Positions 1-7,966 of a stretch of DNA of 25,577 bases are shown here, in pieces (position 1 is the stretch's first letter; every line of letters begins with the position of its first letter). This stretch comes from CALWPV01 sp045632125 (GTDB lineage: Bacteria > Bacillota > Clostridia > Lachnospirales > Bianqueaceae). The stretch lies in the NCBI GenBank assembly GCA_045632125.1, contig JAZQWC010000066.1, positions 1-25,577 on the forward strand, written 5' to 3'. The position numbers were made by a program, and so were the translations under genes. The notes beneath the pieces were generated by a model, which saw nothing but the letters and a program-made list of their open reading frames with translations, was not told the DNA's origin and searched no databases.

Positions 1-1
1 C

Positions 2-1558
2 AACGAAAGTTTTGCCTATTCCAATTGTGTGATTAAAGAAGATGTGAAAGTGGAAGCTTTCCTGCAGAATGAGCAGCTGCATGTGGACTTGACCGCCGAT
101 GAGACACCGGTAAAATATATCAGCCTGCGCTGGAATTTTGCTGAGGGCGAAAAACGCGGCGAGACGGTGAAGGTTTACGGCGATGTATGGGAACGCAGCT
201 ACTGCAATTTGGAGTGGCGCGGCATTGTGGCCGATCGCATGATGCCTTGGGTATGTGCGGTTTCCAATGGCAGCGACCAAAACCGCGATTATTCTGGGCG
301 TTATACGGAATGTTTTGGAGTCAAGACTCAGCCGGGTGCCCTGTGTATGTGGCAGTATGATACCGCTGGCGTGACTTTGTGGTTGGATGTGCGCTGCGGC
401 GGCATGGGCGTGATTTTGAAAAATCGCCGGTTGGCTGTGTGCGATGTACTATTCGGTGAGTATCGTGACATGTCGGCCTTTGATGCGTTGAAGGACTACT
501 ATAAACAGCTGTGCGATGCGCCTTTGACGGTGGATCACAAGGTATACGGTACCAATAACTGGTACTATGCCTATGGCGATACCTCCCATGAGGAAATTAT
601 TGAAGATACACGACTGCTGATGGAGGCCTGCGGCGAACTGGAGAATAAGCCCTATATCGTGCTGGATGATGGTTGGCAGAAAAACCGCTGCGATGCACCT
701 TGGAACATACTGCGTGAGGGTAAGTTCCATGACATGAAGGCTCTGGCAGAGGAGATGAAGGCGATGGGGGCCCGACCAGGTTTGTGGATCCGACCGTTGT
801 CTGACCAAAACTACGAGGTAACGGATAAAGACTCCGATATGCGTTCTGCCTGCAATTCTTTATATTTGGATGCGTCTCATCCGGAGACCTTAAAGTATGT
901 GGGTGATTTGATCAGCATGATCTGTGATTGGGGCTATACCCTGATCAAACATGATTTTTCTACTTATGATATTGTGGGTTTCTGGGGTTTTCAGCGCGAC
1001 AAGGAGTTTGCGAAAGATGGCTGGACCTTCTATAATCGAAACAAAACCACTGCGGAAGTAATTCTGGACTTGTACCGCGTGATTCGCGAAGCCTCCAAGG
1101 GCCGTGCGCTGGTTCTGGGCTGCAACGTGATCGGACACTTGGCAGCAGGTCTGGTGCACCTGAATCGTACCGGCGATGATACCAGTGGCCGCGAATGGGA
1201 AAGAACCCGTAAGTATGGTGTGAATGCTCTGGCCTTTCGTATGCTGCATCATGAAAACTTCTTCCTGGCGGATGCGGACTGCATTGGCATTATGGGTCAG
1301 ATCGATTGGAAGATGAATCGGGAGTGGATGACGGCAGTCGCCTATAGCGGCACGCCCATGTTTGTTTCACCGAAGCCCGGTGTGATGTCTGAGGAGGAGA
1401 CCCGAGAACTGAAGGAGGCATATCGTGTGAACTCCATTCAGGAGGATGTGCTGGTGCCTCTGGATTGGATGGAAAATGTGACTCCTGAGAAGTGGCTGCT
1501 GAACGGCGAAGAAAAGCGGTTCAACTGGTACGAACAGGCGGGCATCAAGGCCTTTTAA
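2..1558 (+). CDS. GH36-like alpha-galactosidase, 5' end outside window
   Basis: This is probably an alpha-galactosidase/melibiase-type glycoside hydrolase (clan GH-D, family 36), which hydrolyses terminal alpha-galactosides. The frame is open from base 2 (N-E-S-F-A-Y), so the GTG at 29 is unlikely to be the true start and the gene begins upstream. Numbering from that GTG, a TIM-barrel core is visible: VLDDGWQ near 217, RPGLWIRPL near 250, the likely nucleophile D309 in LIKHDF, and the likely acid/base D383 or D384 in RTGDDTSG. Only about 125 residues follow the acid/base, fewer than in classical 700-residue GH36 enzymes, so the C-terminal beta domain looks short or absent. No signal peptide can be judged because the N-terminus is missing. 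The next gene starts 12 bases after the stop, so the two are probably cotranscribed. Clan assignment is good; the exact substrate is inference. Confidence 0.75.
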   Translation, partial: NESFAYSNCVIKEDVKVEAFLQNEQLHVDLTADETPVKYISLRWNFAEGEKRGETVKVYGDVWERSYCNLEWRGIVADRMMPWVCAVSNGSDQNRDYSGRYTECFGVKTQPGALCMWQYDTAGVTLWLDVRCGGMGVILKNRRLAVCDVLFGEYRDMSAFDALKDYYKQLCDAPLTVDHKVYGTNNWYYAYGDTSHEEIIEDTRLLMEACGELENKPYIVLDDGWQKNRCDAPWNILREGKFHDMKALAEEMKAMGARPGLWIRPLSDQNYEVTDKDSDMRSACNSLYLDASHPETLKYVGDLISMICDWGYTLIKHDFSTYDIVGFWGFQRDKEFAKDGWTFYNRNKTTAEVILDLYRVIREASKGRALVLGCNVIGHLAAGLVHLNRTGDDTSGREWERTRKYGVNALAFRMLHHENFFLADADCIGIMGQIDWKMNREWMTAVAYSGTPMFVSPKPGVMSEEETRELKEAYRVNSIQEDVLVPLDWMENVTPEKWLLNGEEKRFNWYEQAGIKAF

Positions 1559-1570
1559 AGGAGGGCAGCT

Positions 1571-2275
1571 ATGCTATTATATATTATTCGTCACGGCGAT
1601 CCGGATTATTCCACCGATACACTGACCGAGCGCGGTTGGCAGCAGGCGGAGGCGGTGGGGAAGCGTATTGCCGCTGCGAAGATCGATCGTATTTTCACTT
1701 CGCCCATGGGCCGAGCGAGGCAGACGGCCGAGCCGGCCTGCAGACTGCTGGGTTTGGAGCCGACAGTGGAGCCTTGGAGCCATGAGATTGGTGATGAGCG
1801 TCTGACTACTTACCCCTACGGGGTAAAAAAATCGGTGACTTTGGTTCAAAACACCTATTACCGCGAGAACGGCAATATGGATCTGGGTTATAACGAAAGT
1901 CTGACATGTCCGGGTTTTAAACAGTCGGATATGGGAACTGCCCTGAAGTACATTGAAAAAAACGGTAATGATTTTTTGGAGCGATTGGGCTATAAAGAGG
2001 AAAATGGTGTGTATCGAATTTTGTGGCCCAATGAGGAAAAAGTAGCATTATTCTGCCATGGTGCTTTTTCAAGAGCATGGCTCTCGATCCTGCTGCATAT
2101 TCCGGTACACATGATGTGGGCGTCTTTTGGCTATACCCACACAGGCGTTACGGTACTGGAGTTTCGCAATAACGAGAATGGTATCACCGCACCGCAGTGT
2201 TTATGTTATTCTGATATTTCGCATTTGTATGCCGAGGGGTTAGATCGGGTGTACGATAATGATATCGAAATATAA
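1571..2275 (+). CDS. Histidine phosphatase family protein (phosphoglycerate mutase-like)
   Basis: A 234-residue member of the histidine phosphatase superfamily, which removes or transfers phosphate through a phospho-histidine intermediate. The RHG signature is at residues 7-9 (IIRHGDP), with H8 as the expected nucleophile. The second catalytic histidine is H163 in FCHGAFSR, and TSPMGRARQTAEP near 43-55 is the usual phosphate-pocket segment. The start is set by AAAGGAGGG about 7 bases before the ATG. It has no signal peptide or membrane segment, so it should be cytoplasmic. It lies 12 bases after the glycosidase, suggesting an operon and perhaps a sugar-phosphate substrate, but the family is too broad to name one. 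Confidence 0.85.
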   Translation: MLLYIIRHGDPDYSTDTLTERGWQQAEAVGKRIAAAKIDRIFTSPMGRARQTAEPACRLLGLEPTVEPWSHEIGDERLTTYPYGVKKSVTLVQNTYYRENGNMDLGYNESLTCPGFKQSDMGTALKYIEKNGNDFLERLGYKEENGVYRILWPNEEKVALFCHGAFSRAWLSILLHIPVHMMWASFGYTHTGVTVLEFRNNENGITAPQCLCYSDISHLYAEGLDRVYDNDIEI

Positions 2276-2320
2276 TTTGGCAGAAAAATGATATTGTTGG
2301 TAAAAATGTTAAAATAATCA

Positions 2321-2349
2321 TTTCCTTTTTCGGGATTCGATGATATAAT
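2321..2349 (+). promoter_or_regulatory. Sigma-A-type promoter for the sugar isomerase gene
   Basis: A perfect -10 TATAAT lies at 2344-2349. The -35 position at 17-base spacing is only TTTCCT (2321-2326), so the -35 is weak. It sits 57 bases before the ATG at 2406, with no gene between. Confidence 0.6.
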
Positions 2350-2405
2350 AAGTGAAGTATATTGATTATCTTGCTTTTAAGCAAAAATTTAAGGAGGTAC
2401 ACCCC

Positions 2406-3236
2406 ATGCAGATTGGTGTTATGATCCCCGTTCGTAAAGATACAAATATGTTGGCTGAGCTGCAGAAAGTAAAAGATCTGGACCTGCAGTCCTGCCAGAT
2501 CAGCATTTGGAATCCTGATTTTTATACCGATGAACTGGCAGCTGAGATCAATGCAGCTGTAGAAGCTACCGGTATTTTTGTAAGCACTCTGTGGGCTGGT
2601 TATTCTGGTCCTATCGAGTGGAACTTCACTCAGGGTCCTTTGACTTTGGGCCTGGTTCCCCCCGCATACCGCGGCATCCGCGAAAAAGAGCTGTTGAAGG
2701 CTTCTGAATTCGCTGCCAAGATCAACTGTGTAAACATTGCTACCCACGTTGGTTTTATTCCTGAAAACTATCACGATCCCGAGTTCTGGGGCACCGTTGG
2801 CGTGCTGCGCGGCATCTGCCGTACTCTGAAGGCTCGTGGTCAGAACTTCTTGTTCGAAACCGGTCAGGAGACTCCTGTAACCATGCTGCGTACCATCGAA
2901 GCAATCGGTTTGGACAACGTAGGTATCAACTTCGATACCGCTAACCTGGTACTGTACGGAAAAGGCAATGCTGCTGATGCCGTTTTGGTATTTGGTAAGT
3001 ACATCATGGATACCCATATTAAAGATGGCGGCTACCCCACCAATGGTATTGAGCTGGGTCACGAGACCGCAGTAGGTGAGGGTATGGCTAACTTCCCCTT
3101 GATCCTGCAGAGATTGAAAGACTGCGGTTACACCGGTCCTTTCACCATCGAGCGCGAGATCAGCGGCGACCAGCAGACCAAGGATATCATCAAAGCAAGA
3201 GACATGCTGCTTGATATCGAGAAAGAGCTGAACTAA
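2406..3236 (+). CDS. Sugar phosphate isomerase/epimerase family TIM-barrel protein
   Basis: A 276-residue protein resembling the xylose-isomerase-like/AP-endonuclease-2 TIM-barrel family, whose members isomerise or epimerise sugars or sugar phosphates with a divalent metal. Metal-site motifs expected of the family are visible: ATHVGFIPE near 115, FLFETGQE near 156 with the usual glutamate, GINFDTANL near 180 with the aspartate, DTHIKDG near 203 with the histidine, and FTIEREISG near 245 with the closing glutamate. The start is placed at ATG 2406 because AAGGAGG (2391-2397) lies 8 bases before it. An in-frame ATG at 2352 falls only three bases after the -10 box, so it would sit at or before the transcription start. 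Its own promoter and a strong terminator make it monocistronic. The substrate is unknown. Confidence 0.85.
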   Translation: MQIGVMIPVRKDTNMLAELQKVKDLDLQSCQISIWNPDFYTDELAAEINAAVEATGIFVSTLWAGYSGPIEWNFTQGPLTLGLVPPAYRGIREKELLKASEFAAKINCVNIATHVGFIPENYHDPEFWGTVGVLRGICRTLKARGQNFLFETGQETPVTMLRTIEAIGLDNVGINFDTANLVLYGKGNAADAVLVFGKYIMDTHIKDGGYPTNGIELGHETAVGEGMANFPLILQRLKDCGYTGPFTIEREISGDQQTKDIIKARDMLLDIEKELN

Positions 3237-3248
3237 ACGAAAGATGAA

Positions 3249-3278
3249 AAGTGGGTGCAAATGAGCACCCACTTTTTT
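3249..3278 (+). terminator. Intrinsic terminator of the isomerase gene
   Basis: A 10-bp perfect stem (3249-3258 with 3265-3274), a six-base loop and a run of T at 3273-3278, starting 13 bases after the stop codon. Confidence 0.9.
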
Positions 3279-3315
3279 GAATTCAAAATTTGTGATGTTT
3301 GGAGAAGGTATACAT

Positions 3316-4152
3316 ATGGAATTAATTCAAAATCAAATGTTAGATCAAGAACGTGCACTGTACGGCAGTAAAAATTTGAAGGTCGAACATTGTTCTTTTG
3401 ATGGTCCGGCTGACGGCGAAAGTGCAATTAAGGAGTGTCAGGATATCCGGATCAGCGACAGTTTTTTCAATCTGCGGTATCCCTTTTGGCATGATAAGAG
3501 AGTAGAGATCCAAAACTGTGAAATGTCAGAACTCTGCCGCGCTGCACTGTGGTATTCAGATGATGTTACTATTGCAGACAGCAAGCTTCATGGCATTAAG
3601 GCCTTACGAGAGTGCGGGAATGTGACGATGCGTGGCTGTGATGTGATTTCTACCGAGTTTGGATGGTTTACACGCGGCATCTCTATGACGGATTGTACGG
3701 TTCAGGGCGAATACTTTATGCTTCGGTCTGATCATCTGAATTTTAATAAGGTTCAGTTAAAGGGAAAGTATTCATTTCAGTATATTGAGGATTCTGTATT
3801 CGAAGATTGCTATTTGGACACGAAGGATGCTTTTTGGCACGCGAAGAATGTTACGGTTCGAAATAGTGTAGTCAAAGGTGAGTACTTAGCTTGGTATTGT
3901 GAGAATGTAACCTTTGAAAATTGTAAGATCATTGGTACCCAGCCTTTGTGTTATTGCAAGGGCTTGAAGCTGATTAATTGCGAAATGATCGATGCTGACC
4001 TGTGTTTTGAAAAATCGGAAGTCGAAGCTACATTGACAAACCCTGTGATCAGCATTAAGAATCCGCTGAGCGGACATATCTATGTGCCTTCGGTGGGAGA
4101 AGTGATCTTTGACGATGAATCAGCTAAAGGTGAAGTTGTCAGCACTTCGTGA
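3316..4152 (+). CDS. DUF3737 family beta-helix protein
   Basis: A 278-residue protein matching the DUF3737 family by pattern: an N-terminal LDQERALYGSKNL segment, then repeated short strands such as VEHCSFDGPADGESAIKEC, IRISDSFFNLRYPFWH, VEIQNCEMSE, VTIADSKLHG, VTMRGCDVIS, VTVRNSVVKG and VTFENCKIIG. Spaced 20-25 residues apart, these are the rungs of a right-handed parallel beta-helix. No signal peptide or membrane span is seen, so it is probably cytoplasmic. The start is ATG 3316 because GGAGAAGG (3301-3308) lies 7 bases before it; an ATG at 3295 has no such site. Its stop overlaps the beginning of the next reading frame, so translation is coupled to the acetyltransferase. The family has no assigned biochemical role that I know of. 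Confidence 0.8.
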   Translation: MELIQNQMLDQERALYGSKNLKVEHCSFDGPADGESAIKECQDIRISDSFFNLRYPFWHDKRVEIQNCEMSELCRAALWYSDDVTIADSKLHGIKALRECGNVTMRGCDVISTEFGWFTRGISMTDCTVQGEYFMLRSDHLNFNKVQLKGKYSFQYIEDSVFEDCYLDTKDAFWHAKNVTVRNSVVKGEYLAWYCENVTFENCKIIGTQPLCYCKGLKLINCEMIDADLCFEKSEVEATLTNPVISIKNPLSGHIYVPSVGEVIFDDESAKGEVVSTS

Positions 4153-4160
4153 GGATGCAA

Positions 4161-4910
4161 ATGATTTATAAACTTGAAGATCCTTCCAAAGCGGCAGGAC
4201 TCTTTGCTGACTGGGAGGAAACGATCATATGGTCCTGCTTACAGGGCATCATGGGCGCAATCTATGTGGACGATGAGGATGAGCCGACGGCAGCAAAGGC
4301 GGTTTTAGGTGACTTTTCTTTTTTGGCCGGAAAGCCCAGCGAGGAACTGATTTTACATAAAGTCAGCGAAGGAATGATCCTGGTACCACGAAACGAAGCT
4401 TGGGCTGAGTGTATAGAGGCTGTTTTGCAGGAACGAGTAAAGCCGGCGCTTCGGTATGCTATATTAAAGGAAGAAAATATTTTTGATAAAGATCGGCTGA
4501 AGTATTTGGCTGCTCGGCTGCCGCAGGATTATGAACTAAAAACAATCGACGAAGACCTGTATCGTCAATGCTTGAGCGAAGAGTGGAGCGGCGATCTGGT
4601 GAAACAATTTGGATCCTATGAACTCTTTGAACGTTACGCGCTAGGAGTGGTTGCAATATGTGATGGGGAGATCGCGGCAGGGGCTTCTGCCTATTCAGCC
4701 TACGATGCTGGAATCGAAATCGAAGTCGACACCAAGGAAGAGCATCGACGCAGAGGCTTGGCAACGGCCTGCGCAGCGCAGCTGATTCTAAAGTGCTTGG
4801 AGAAAGGGTTGTATCCCAGTTGGGACGCGGCCAATCTTTGGTCGGTGGCGATAGCAGAAAAGCTTGGTTATCATCGCGGTGAAGAGTATATGATTTATGA
4901 AGTGAAATAA
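4161..4910 (+). CDS. GNAT family N-acetyltransferase (PF12746-like)
   Basis: A 249-residue acetyltransferase that should transfer acetyl from acetyl-CoA to an unknown amine. The N-terminal part carries the pattern WEETIIWSCLQGIMGAIYVD (residues 17-36), typical of the GNAT_acetyltran family that includes zwittermicin-resistance-like proteins. The C-terminal GNAT fold has IEIEVDTKEEHRRRGLATAC, with the acetyl-CoA pyrophosphate loop RRRGLAT at 196-202. GTG 4149 and ATG 4155 are also in frame. I chose ATG 4161 because TGAGGA lies about 6 bases upstream and MIYKLEDP is the usual N-terminus of the family as I remember it. It follows the DUF3737 stop almost directly and ends at a strong terminator, so the two form an operon. 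Confidence 0.82.
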   Translation: MIYKLEDPSKAAGLFADWEETIIWSCLQGIMGAIYVDDEDEPTAAKAVLGDFSFLAGKPSEELILHKVSEGMILVPRNEAWAECIEAVLQERVKPALRYAILKEENIFDKDRLKYLAARLPQDYELKTIDEDLYRQCLSEEWSGDLVKQFGSYELFERYALGVVAICDGEIAAGASAYSAYDAGIEIEVDTKEEHRRRGLATACAAQLILKCLEKGLYPSWDAANLWSVAIAEKLGYHRGEEYMIYEVK

Positions 4911-4916
4911 GAAATA

Positions 4917-4950
4917 AAAGCAGTCGCTGTTAAAAAACAGTGGCTGCTTT
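4917..4950. terminator. Bidirectional intrinsic terminator between convergent genes
   Basis: A 15-bp stem with wobble pairs (4917-4931 with 4936-4950) and an AAAA loop, flanked by A-rich sequence on the left and T-rich sequence on the right. It serves the acetyltransferase on + and the DUF1848 gene, ending at 4955, on -. Confidence 0.85.
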
Positions 4951-4954
4951 CGTT

Positions 4955-5878
4955 TTATAAATGCAGTTGCATTTCAATATTCGATTGTACTTTTCGCTCC
5001 TTTACTGTTTCGCCCGGTAACAACTGCCCTAAAAGCAGCGGGCTATGCGGATCACAGAGTTTCATATTGCGTCGAATGGATTCATCGCTATAGTTCGCGT
5101 AGCAATAACGACAACCATTTAAGCAAGTATTGTAGGCACCAATATCTACACTTTCGCAGCAGCCGCAGTCAGACCGCTGGCCGTTGGCCTTAGATAGCTT
5201 GAGAGGGCAACCTAGCACACGTTCGATGCGGCGCGGGTCGATACAACTTCCTGGTTGTACGCCGTAAGGTGACAGATCCATAGCCTCGCTGCAGGCGCGG
5301 ATGGTCAGACCGTACCCGACAGCGATGTCAGCTAACGAACCGGCTAATTCAGCCATCTCAGTAGCCGTGCAGGCGCGAAGCTCAGTTTTTCGTAAGCGTG
5401 CATACAAATCGATAAAGCTGATCACCACCTCATCGGTCACAGAGGCGAGAGTATTGCAAAACCGATCGAATGCAGTCTTGTGAAAATCGATCGTATAGCG
5501 GGGAGTTAGCAGAATTGGATCGTATCGCCACACGAGCTGGCTTGGTCCGATTCGGCGGCCTAGGGCCGCAACCTGCTTTAGCAGCTGATCTTTCGGAGGG
5601 AGTCCGGGCTCCATGTCGGCTTCGTAAGGAGTAAGGCTGTGCTGAAAATAATAGCGATAGCCCATGCGATCCAGTTCATCCAAATGCTTCACAAAAGGTG
5701 CAGCATTTTTTGTCCAGAAAACAATGCAGTCCACTACATCAGGGGAGAGCGGCAGACGATGGATCTGGCTAGGATTCATGGGATTGCGGGTGAGGACAAA
5801 GCCTTCGCGCAAACGATTCATAAACCATGCGCCGTGGTAAGTGGGAATATCGGTGCGGCGGGATGCGGACAGGATCAT
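4955..5878 (-). CDS. DUF1848 domain-containing protein with C-terminal cysteine cluster
   Basis: A 307-residue protein matching DUF1848 by its start (MILSASRRTDIPTYHGAWF), the DCIVFWTKN segment near 50-58 and the cysteine-rich C-terminus. C238, C240 and C241 are followed by C252-x3-C256-x2-C259 (CLNGCRYCYAN). The latter has the spacing of a radical-SAM iron-sulfur motif, though near the C-terminus rather than the N-terminus, which points to a metal or iron-sulfur site. The biochemical role is not established to my knowledge. The start is set by AAGGAGG 7-8 bases upstream of the ATG. No clear promoter lies in the short gap to the tRNA terminator, so it may depend on read-through from the tRNA-Gly promoter. 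Confidence 0.85.
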   Translation of the reverse strand: MILSASRRTDIPTYHGAWFMNRLREGFVLTRNPMNPSQIHRLPLSPDVVDCIVFWTKNAAPFVKHLDELDRMGYRYYFQHSLTPYEADMEPGLPPKDQLLKQVAALGRRIGPSQLVWRYDPILLTPRYTIDFHKTAFDRFCNTLASVTDEVVISFIDLYARLRKTELRACTATEMAELAGSLADIAVGYGLTIRACSEAMDLSPYGVQPGSCIDPRRIERVLGCPLKLSKANGQRSDCGCCESVDIGAYNTCLNGCRYCYANYSDESIRRNMKLCDPHSPLLLGQLLPGETVKERKVQSNIEMQLHL

Positions 5879-5905
5879 GAGGGCCTCCTTGTAAATTTAG
5901 ATAAC

Positions 5906-5935
5906 AAAAAACCGGATGCTGTTTACATCCGGTTT
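5906..5935 (-). terminator. Intrinsic terminator of the tRNA-Gly gene
   Basis: On the minus strand a 10-bp stem (5935-5926 with 5918-5909) with a seven-base loop is followed by six T (5911-5906). It starts five bases beyond the tRNA 3' end. Confidence 0.85.
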
Positions 5936-5939
5936 GTAG

Positions 5940-6011
5940 AGCGCGAAACGAGATTCGAACTCGCGACCCTCGCCTTGGCAAGGCGATGCTCTACCACTGA
6001 GCCATTCGCGC
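5940..6011 (-). tRNA. tRNA-Gly (anticodon GCC)
   Basis: A full cloverleaf can be drawn on the minus strand: acceptor GCGCGAA paired with TTCGCGC, a D-arm with GGCTCAGTGGTAGAGC, anticodon stem CGCCT/AGGCG with loop TTGCCAA giving anticodon GCC, and T-loop GTTCGAATC. The discriminator base is U, as is usual for bacterial tRNA-Gly. CCA is not encoded (CTA follows), so the 3' end must be added after transcription. It is 72 nt without CCA. Confidence 0.97.
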
Positions 6012-6054
6012 ATATTGTTTTCAGCGTTTTTCATTGCTCGCTTCAACGTTGACT

Positions 6055-6083
6055 ATTATATTATAAGGGAATCGAAATGTCAA
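6055..6083 (-). promoter_or_regulatory. Consensus sigma-A promoter of tRNA-Gly
   Basis: Minus-strand TTGACA (6083-6078), a 17-base spacer and TATAAT (6060-6055) are an exact consensus match about 44 bases before the mature tRNA 5' end. Confidence 0.9.
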
Positions 6084-6148
6084 CACTTTTTTTAATTTTT
6101 TTTGAAAAAATTTTGCTTCAAAAGGAAGTAGTAATTTGCAGGGTAGTA

Positions 6149-6157
6149 TGGTATAAT
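6149..6157 (+). promoter_or_regulatory. Extended -10 promoter of the DUF885-MBL-pot operon
   Basis: TGG-TATAAT at 6149-6157 is an extended -10 element (TGn plus a perfect TATAAT). No good -35 is seen at the usual distance, which fits an extended -10 promoter. The ATG follows 44 bases later with GGAG before it. Confidence 0.65.
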
Positions 6158-6201
6158 CTAAATTTGAAAGATTTTCTCTAAAACAGATTGGAGATTTTAA
6201 T

Positions 6202-7953
6202 ATGAAGCGAATCAAAAATGCAATCTCTATGATGCTGATCGTGATGCTGATGGTTTCTTTGGCTGCGTGTGGAAAGGCAGAAGATGTTCAAAAGGCATTT
6301 GATGAGTTTACCTGGCGCATATTTGAAGAAAATGTGACTGTGGATACGATCACGCTTCATTATACCTTGTCAAATCCGGAGGGGTATGGTATTGAATCCC
6401 CGGAAGTGACTCTGGGTGAAGTGGATTTTTCCGAGGAAACTTTACAAGAAGAGCAAAAAGAAATCAAGGAACTGCTGAAGGAACTGGAAGGCTTTAACTA
6501 TAAACAGCTGACCGAAGAACAGCAGCTCACTTACGATATATTAAAACAAGATCTGCAGCTGAGTCTGGAGTCCTATGATTTTATATATTTGTATGAGCCC
6601 TTTGCCTATACAAGTGGGCTGCAGGCCAATATTCCCATCACCTTATCAGAGTATAAGTTTTATGATGAAGGCGATGTGGAGGATTATTTGACGCTCCTGG
6701 AATTGATACCGGATTATTTCAATGAATATTTAGAATTTGAACGGATCAAATCAGAAAAAGGTCTGTTTATGAATGAAAACTGCGCGGAAGAAGTGATTCG
6801 CCAGTGCAGCGACATGATCGCAGATCCGGAGAATATTGTGCTGATCCCTACATTTGAGAGCCGCATTGAAAAGGTTGAGGGAATCAGCGCCGATGAGAAA
6901 CAGGCTTATATTGATGCAAATTATGAGGCTGTGATGGAATATGTGATTCCGGCATATGAGACTACCATCGATGTGTTCGAAGAACTGAAAACCACCGGAG
7001 AAAATGATCTGGGCTTGAAGTATTTAGAAAACGGCCAGGCCTATTATCGCTATTTGCTGGCCAGCGATGTGGGCACCGATCGGACTCCAGAAGAAGTTAT
7101 ACAGTTGTTGGATGAGGCCCTCGATGATACTTTGTCTGAATTATACACCGTGGTGATGGCGGATTATGATGGATATTTGGCTTACTTTGATGCCTATGAA
7201 TCATTATATACCAATCATCACAACGATCCGGCGCAGACCATTCGTTTCTTTGAAGAAACCATGGGTGATCGCTTCCCGGAACTGCCGAAAGTTGAATTTA
7301 CGGTCACTCCTGTGCATGAGTCTTTGCAGTCCAGTGTGAGCCCTGCCTTTTATATGCTGCCTGCCATTGATCGATATGAAGACAATTCGATCTATATTAA
7401 CGAAGGCAGCGATAGTGTTGGTTCCTTATGGGCTACCCTGGCTCACGAGGGTATACCGGGCCATATGTACCAAAATGTTTATTTCCTGTCCCAGAATCCG
7501 GAGCCTATTCGAAAACTGCTGAGTTTCAGTGGTTACGATGAAGGCTGGGCTACCTACGTGGAAATGATGTCCTACGAATATTATGATTTTGAGGAACCGA
7601 TCTATGGCAGCCTGGAACGGATCAATGCGCAGCTGAATCTGCTGATCAGTGCCCGGGTAGAGATCGGCGTCAACTACGAGGGCTGGACCTTGGAGGACAC
7701 CGAGGACTATTTGACCGAAATGGGTATGGAGAGCGATGCAGCGCAGGATATAATGGAATATGTGATTGCTGAACCTGCCAATTATCAAATGTACTGCACC
7801 GGTTGGTTGGAGTTTGAAGAATTGCGCAGTTTTGCCGAAGGCAGACTGGGAGCTGAATTTAACGAAGCTGAGTTTCACGAAGTGCTGCTGCAAGCAGGTC
7901 CTTGTCAGTTTGACATTTTGCGTAAACTTGTGATAGAGTATATAAATCAATAA
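6202..7953 (+). CDS. DUF885 family zinc-metallopeptidase-like lipoprotein
   Basis: A 583-residue surface lipoprotein of the DUF885 family. The N-terminus has a basic-hydrophobic signal peptide ending in the lipobox SLAAC, with C23 the lipidated residue, so the protein is anchored on the outer face of the membrane. The zinc-binding motif HEGIPGH is at 415-421 (H415, E416, H421), and the third ligand is probably E447 in GYDEGWATYVEMM. These are hallmarks of the gluzincin-like DUF885 group, and the length is normal for it. Cleavage of peptides outside the cell is the likely role, but the substrate is unknown. It leads the operon; the MBL-fold gene follows after 13 bases and then potABCD. Confidence 0.88.
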   Translation: MKRIKNAISMMLIVMLMVSLAACGKAEDVQKAFDEFTWRIFEENVTVDTITLHYTLSNPEGYGIESPEVTLGEVDFSEETLQEEQKEIKELLKELEGFNYKQLTEEQQLTYDILKQDLQLSLESYDFIYLYEPFAYTSGLQANIPITLSEYKFYDEGDVEDYLTLLELIPDYFNEYLEFERIKSEKGLFMNENCAEEVIRQCSDMIADPENIVLIPTFESRIEKVEGISADEKQAYIDANYEAVMEYVIPAYETTIDVFEELKTTGENDLGLKYLENGQAYYRYLLASDVGTDRTPEEVIQLLDEALDDTLSELYTVVMADYDGYLAYFDAYESLYTNHHNDPAQTIRFFEETMGDRFPELPKVEFTVTPVHESLQSSVSPAFYMLPAIDRYEDNSIYINEGSDSVGSLWATLAHEGIPGHMYQNVYFLSQNPEPIRKLLSFSGYDEGWATYVEMMSYEYYDFEEPIYGSLERINAQLNLLISARVEIGVNYEGWTLEDTEDYLTEMGMESDAAQDIMEYVIAEPANYQMYCTGWLEFEELRSFAEGRLGAEFNEAEFHEVLLQAGPCQFDILRKLVIEYINQ

Positions 7954-7966
7954 AGGAGGATCCGAC

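Noticed and set aside
2184..3272. 362-codon open frame opposite the isomerase gene
   Set aside because: It spans a promoter and a terminator of the plus strand and has no recognisable domain.
5940..6011. tRNA-Gly as an integration site for a mobile element
   Set aside because: No integrase, no duplicated tRNA 3' end was noticed, and the accessory island begins 6.7 kb away.
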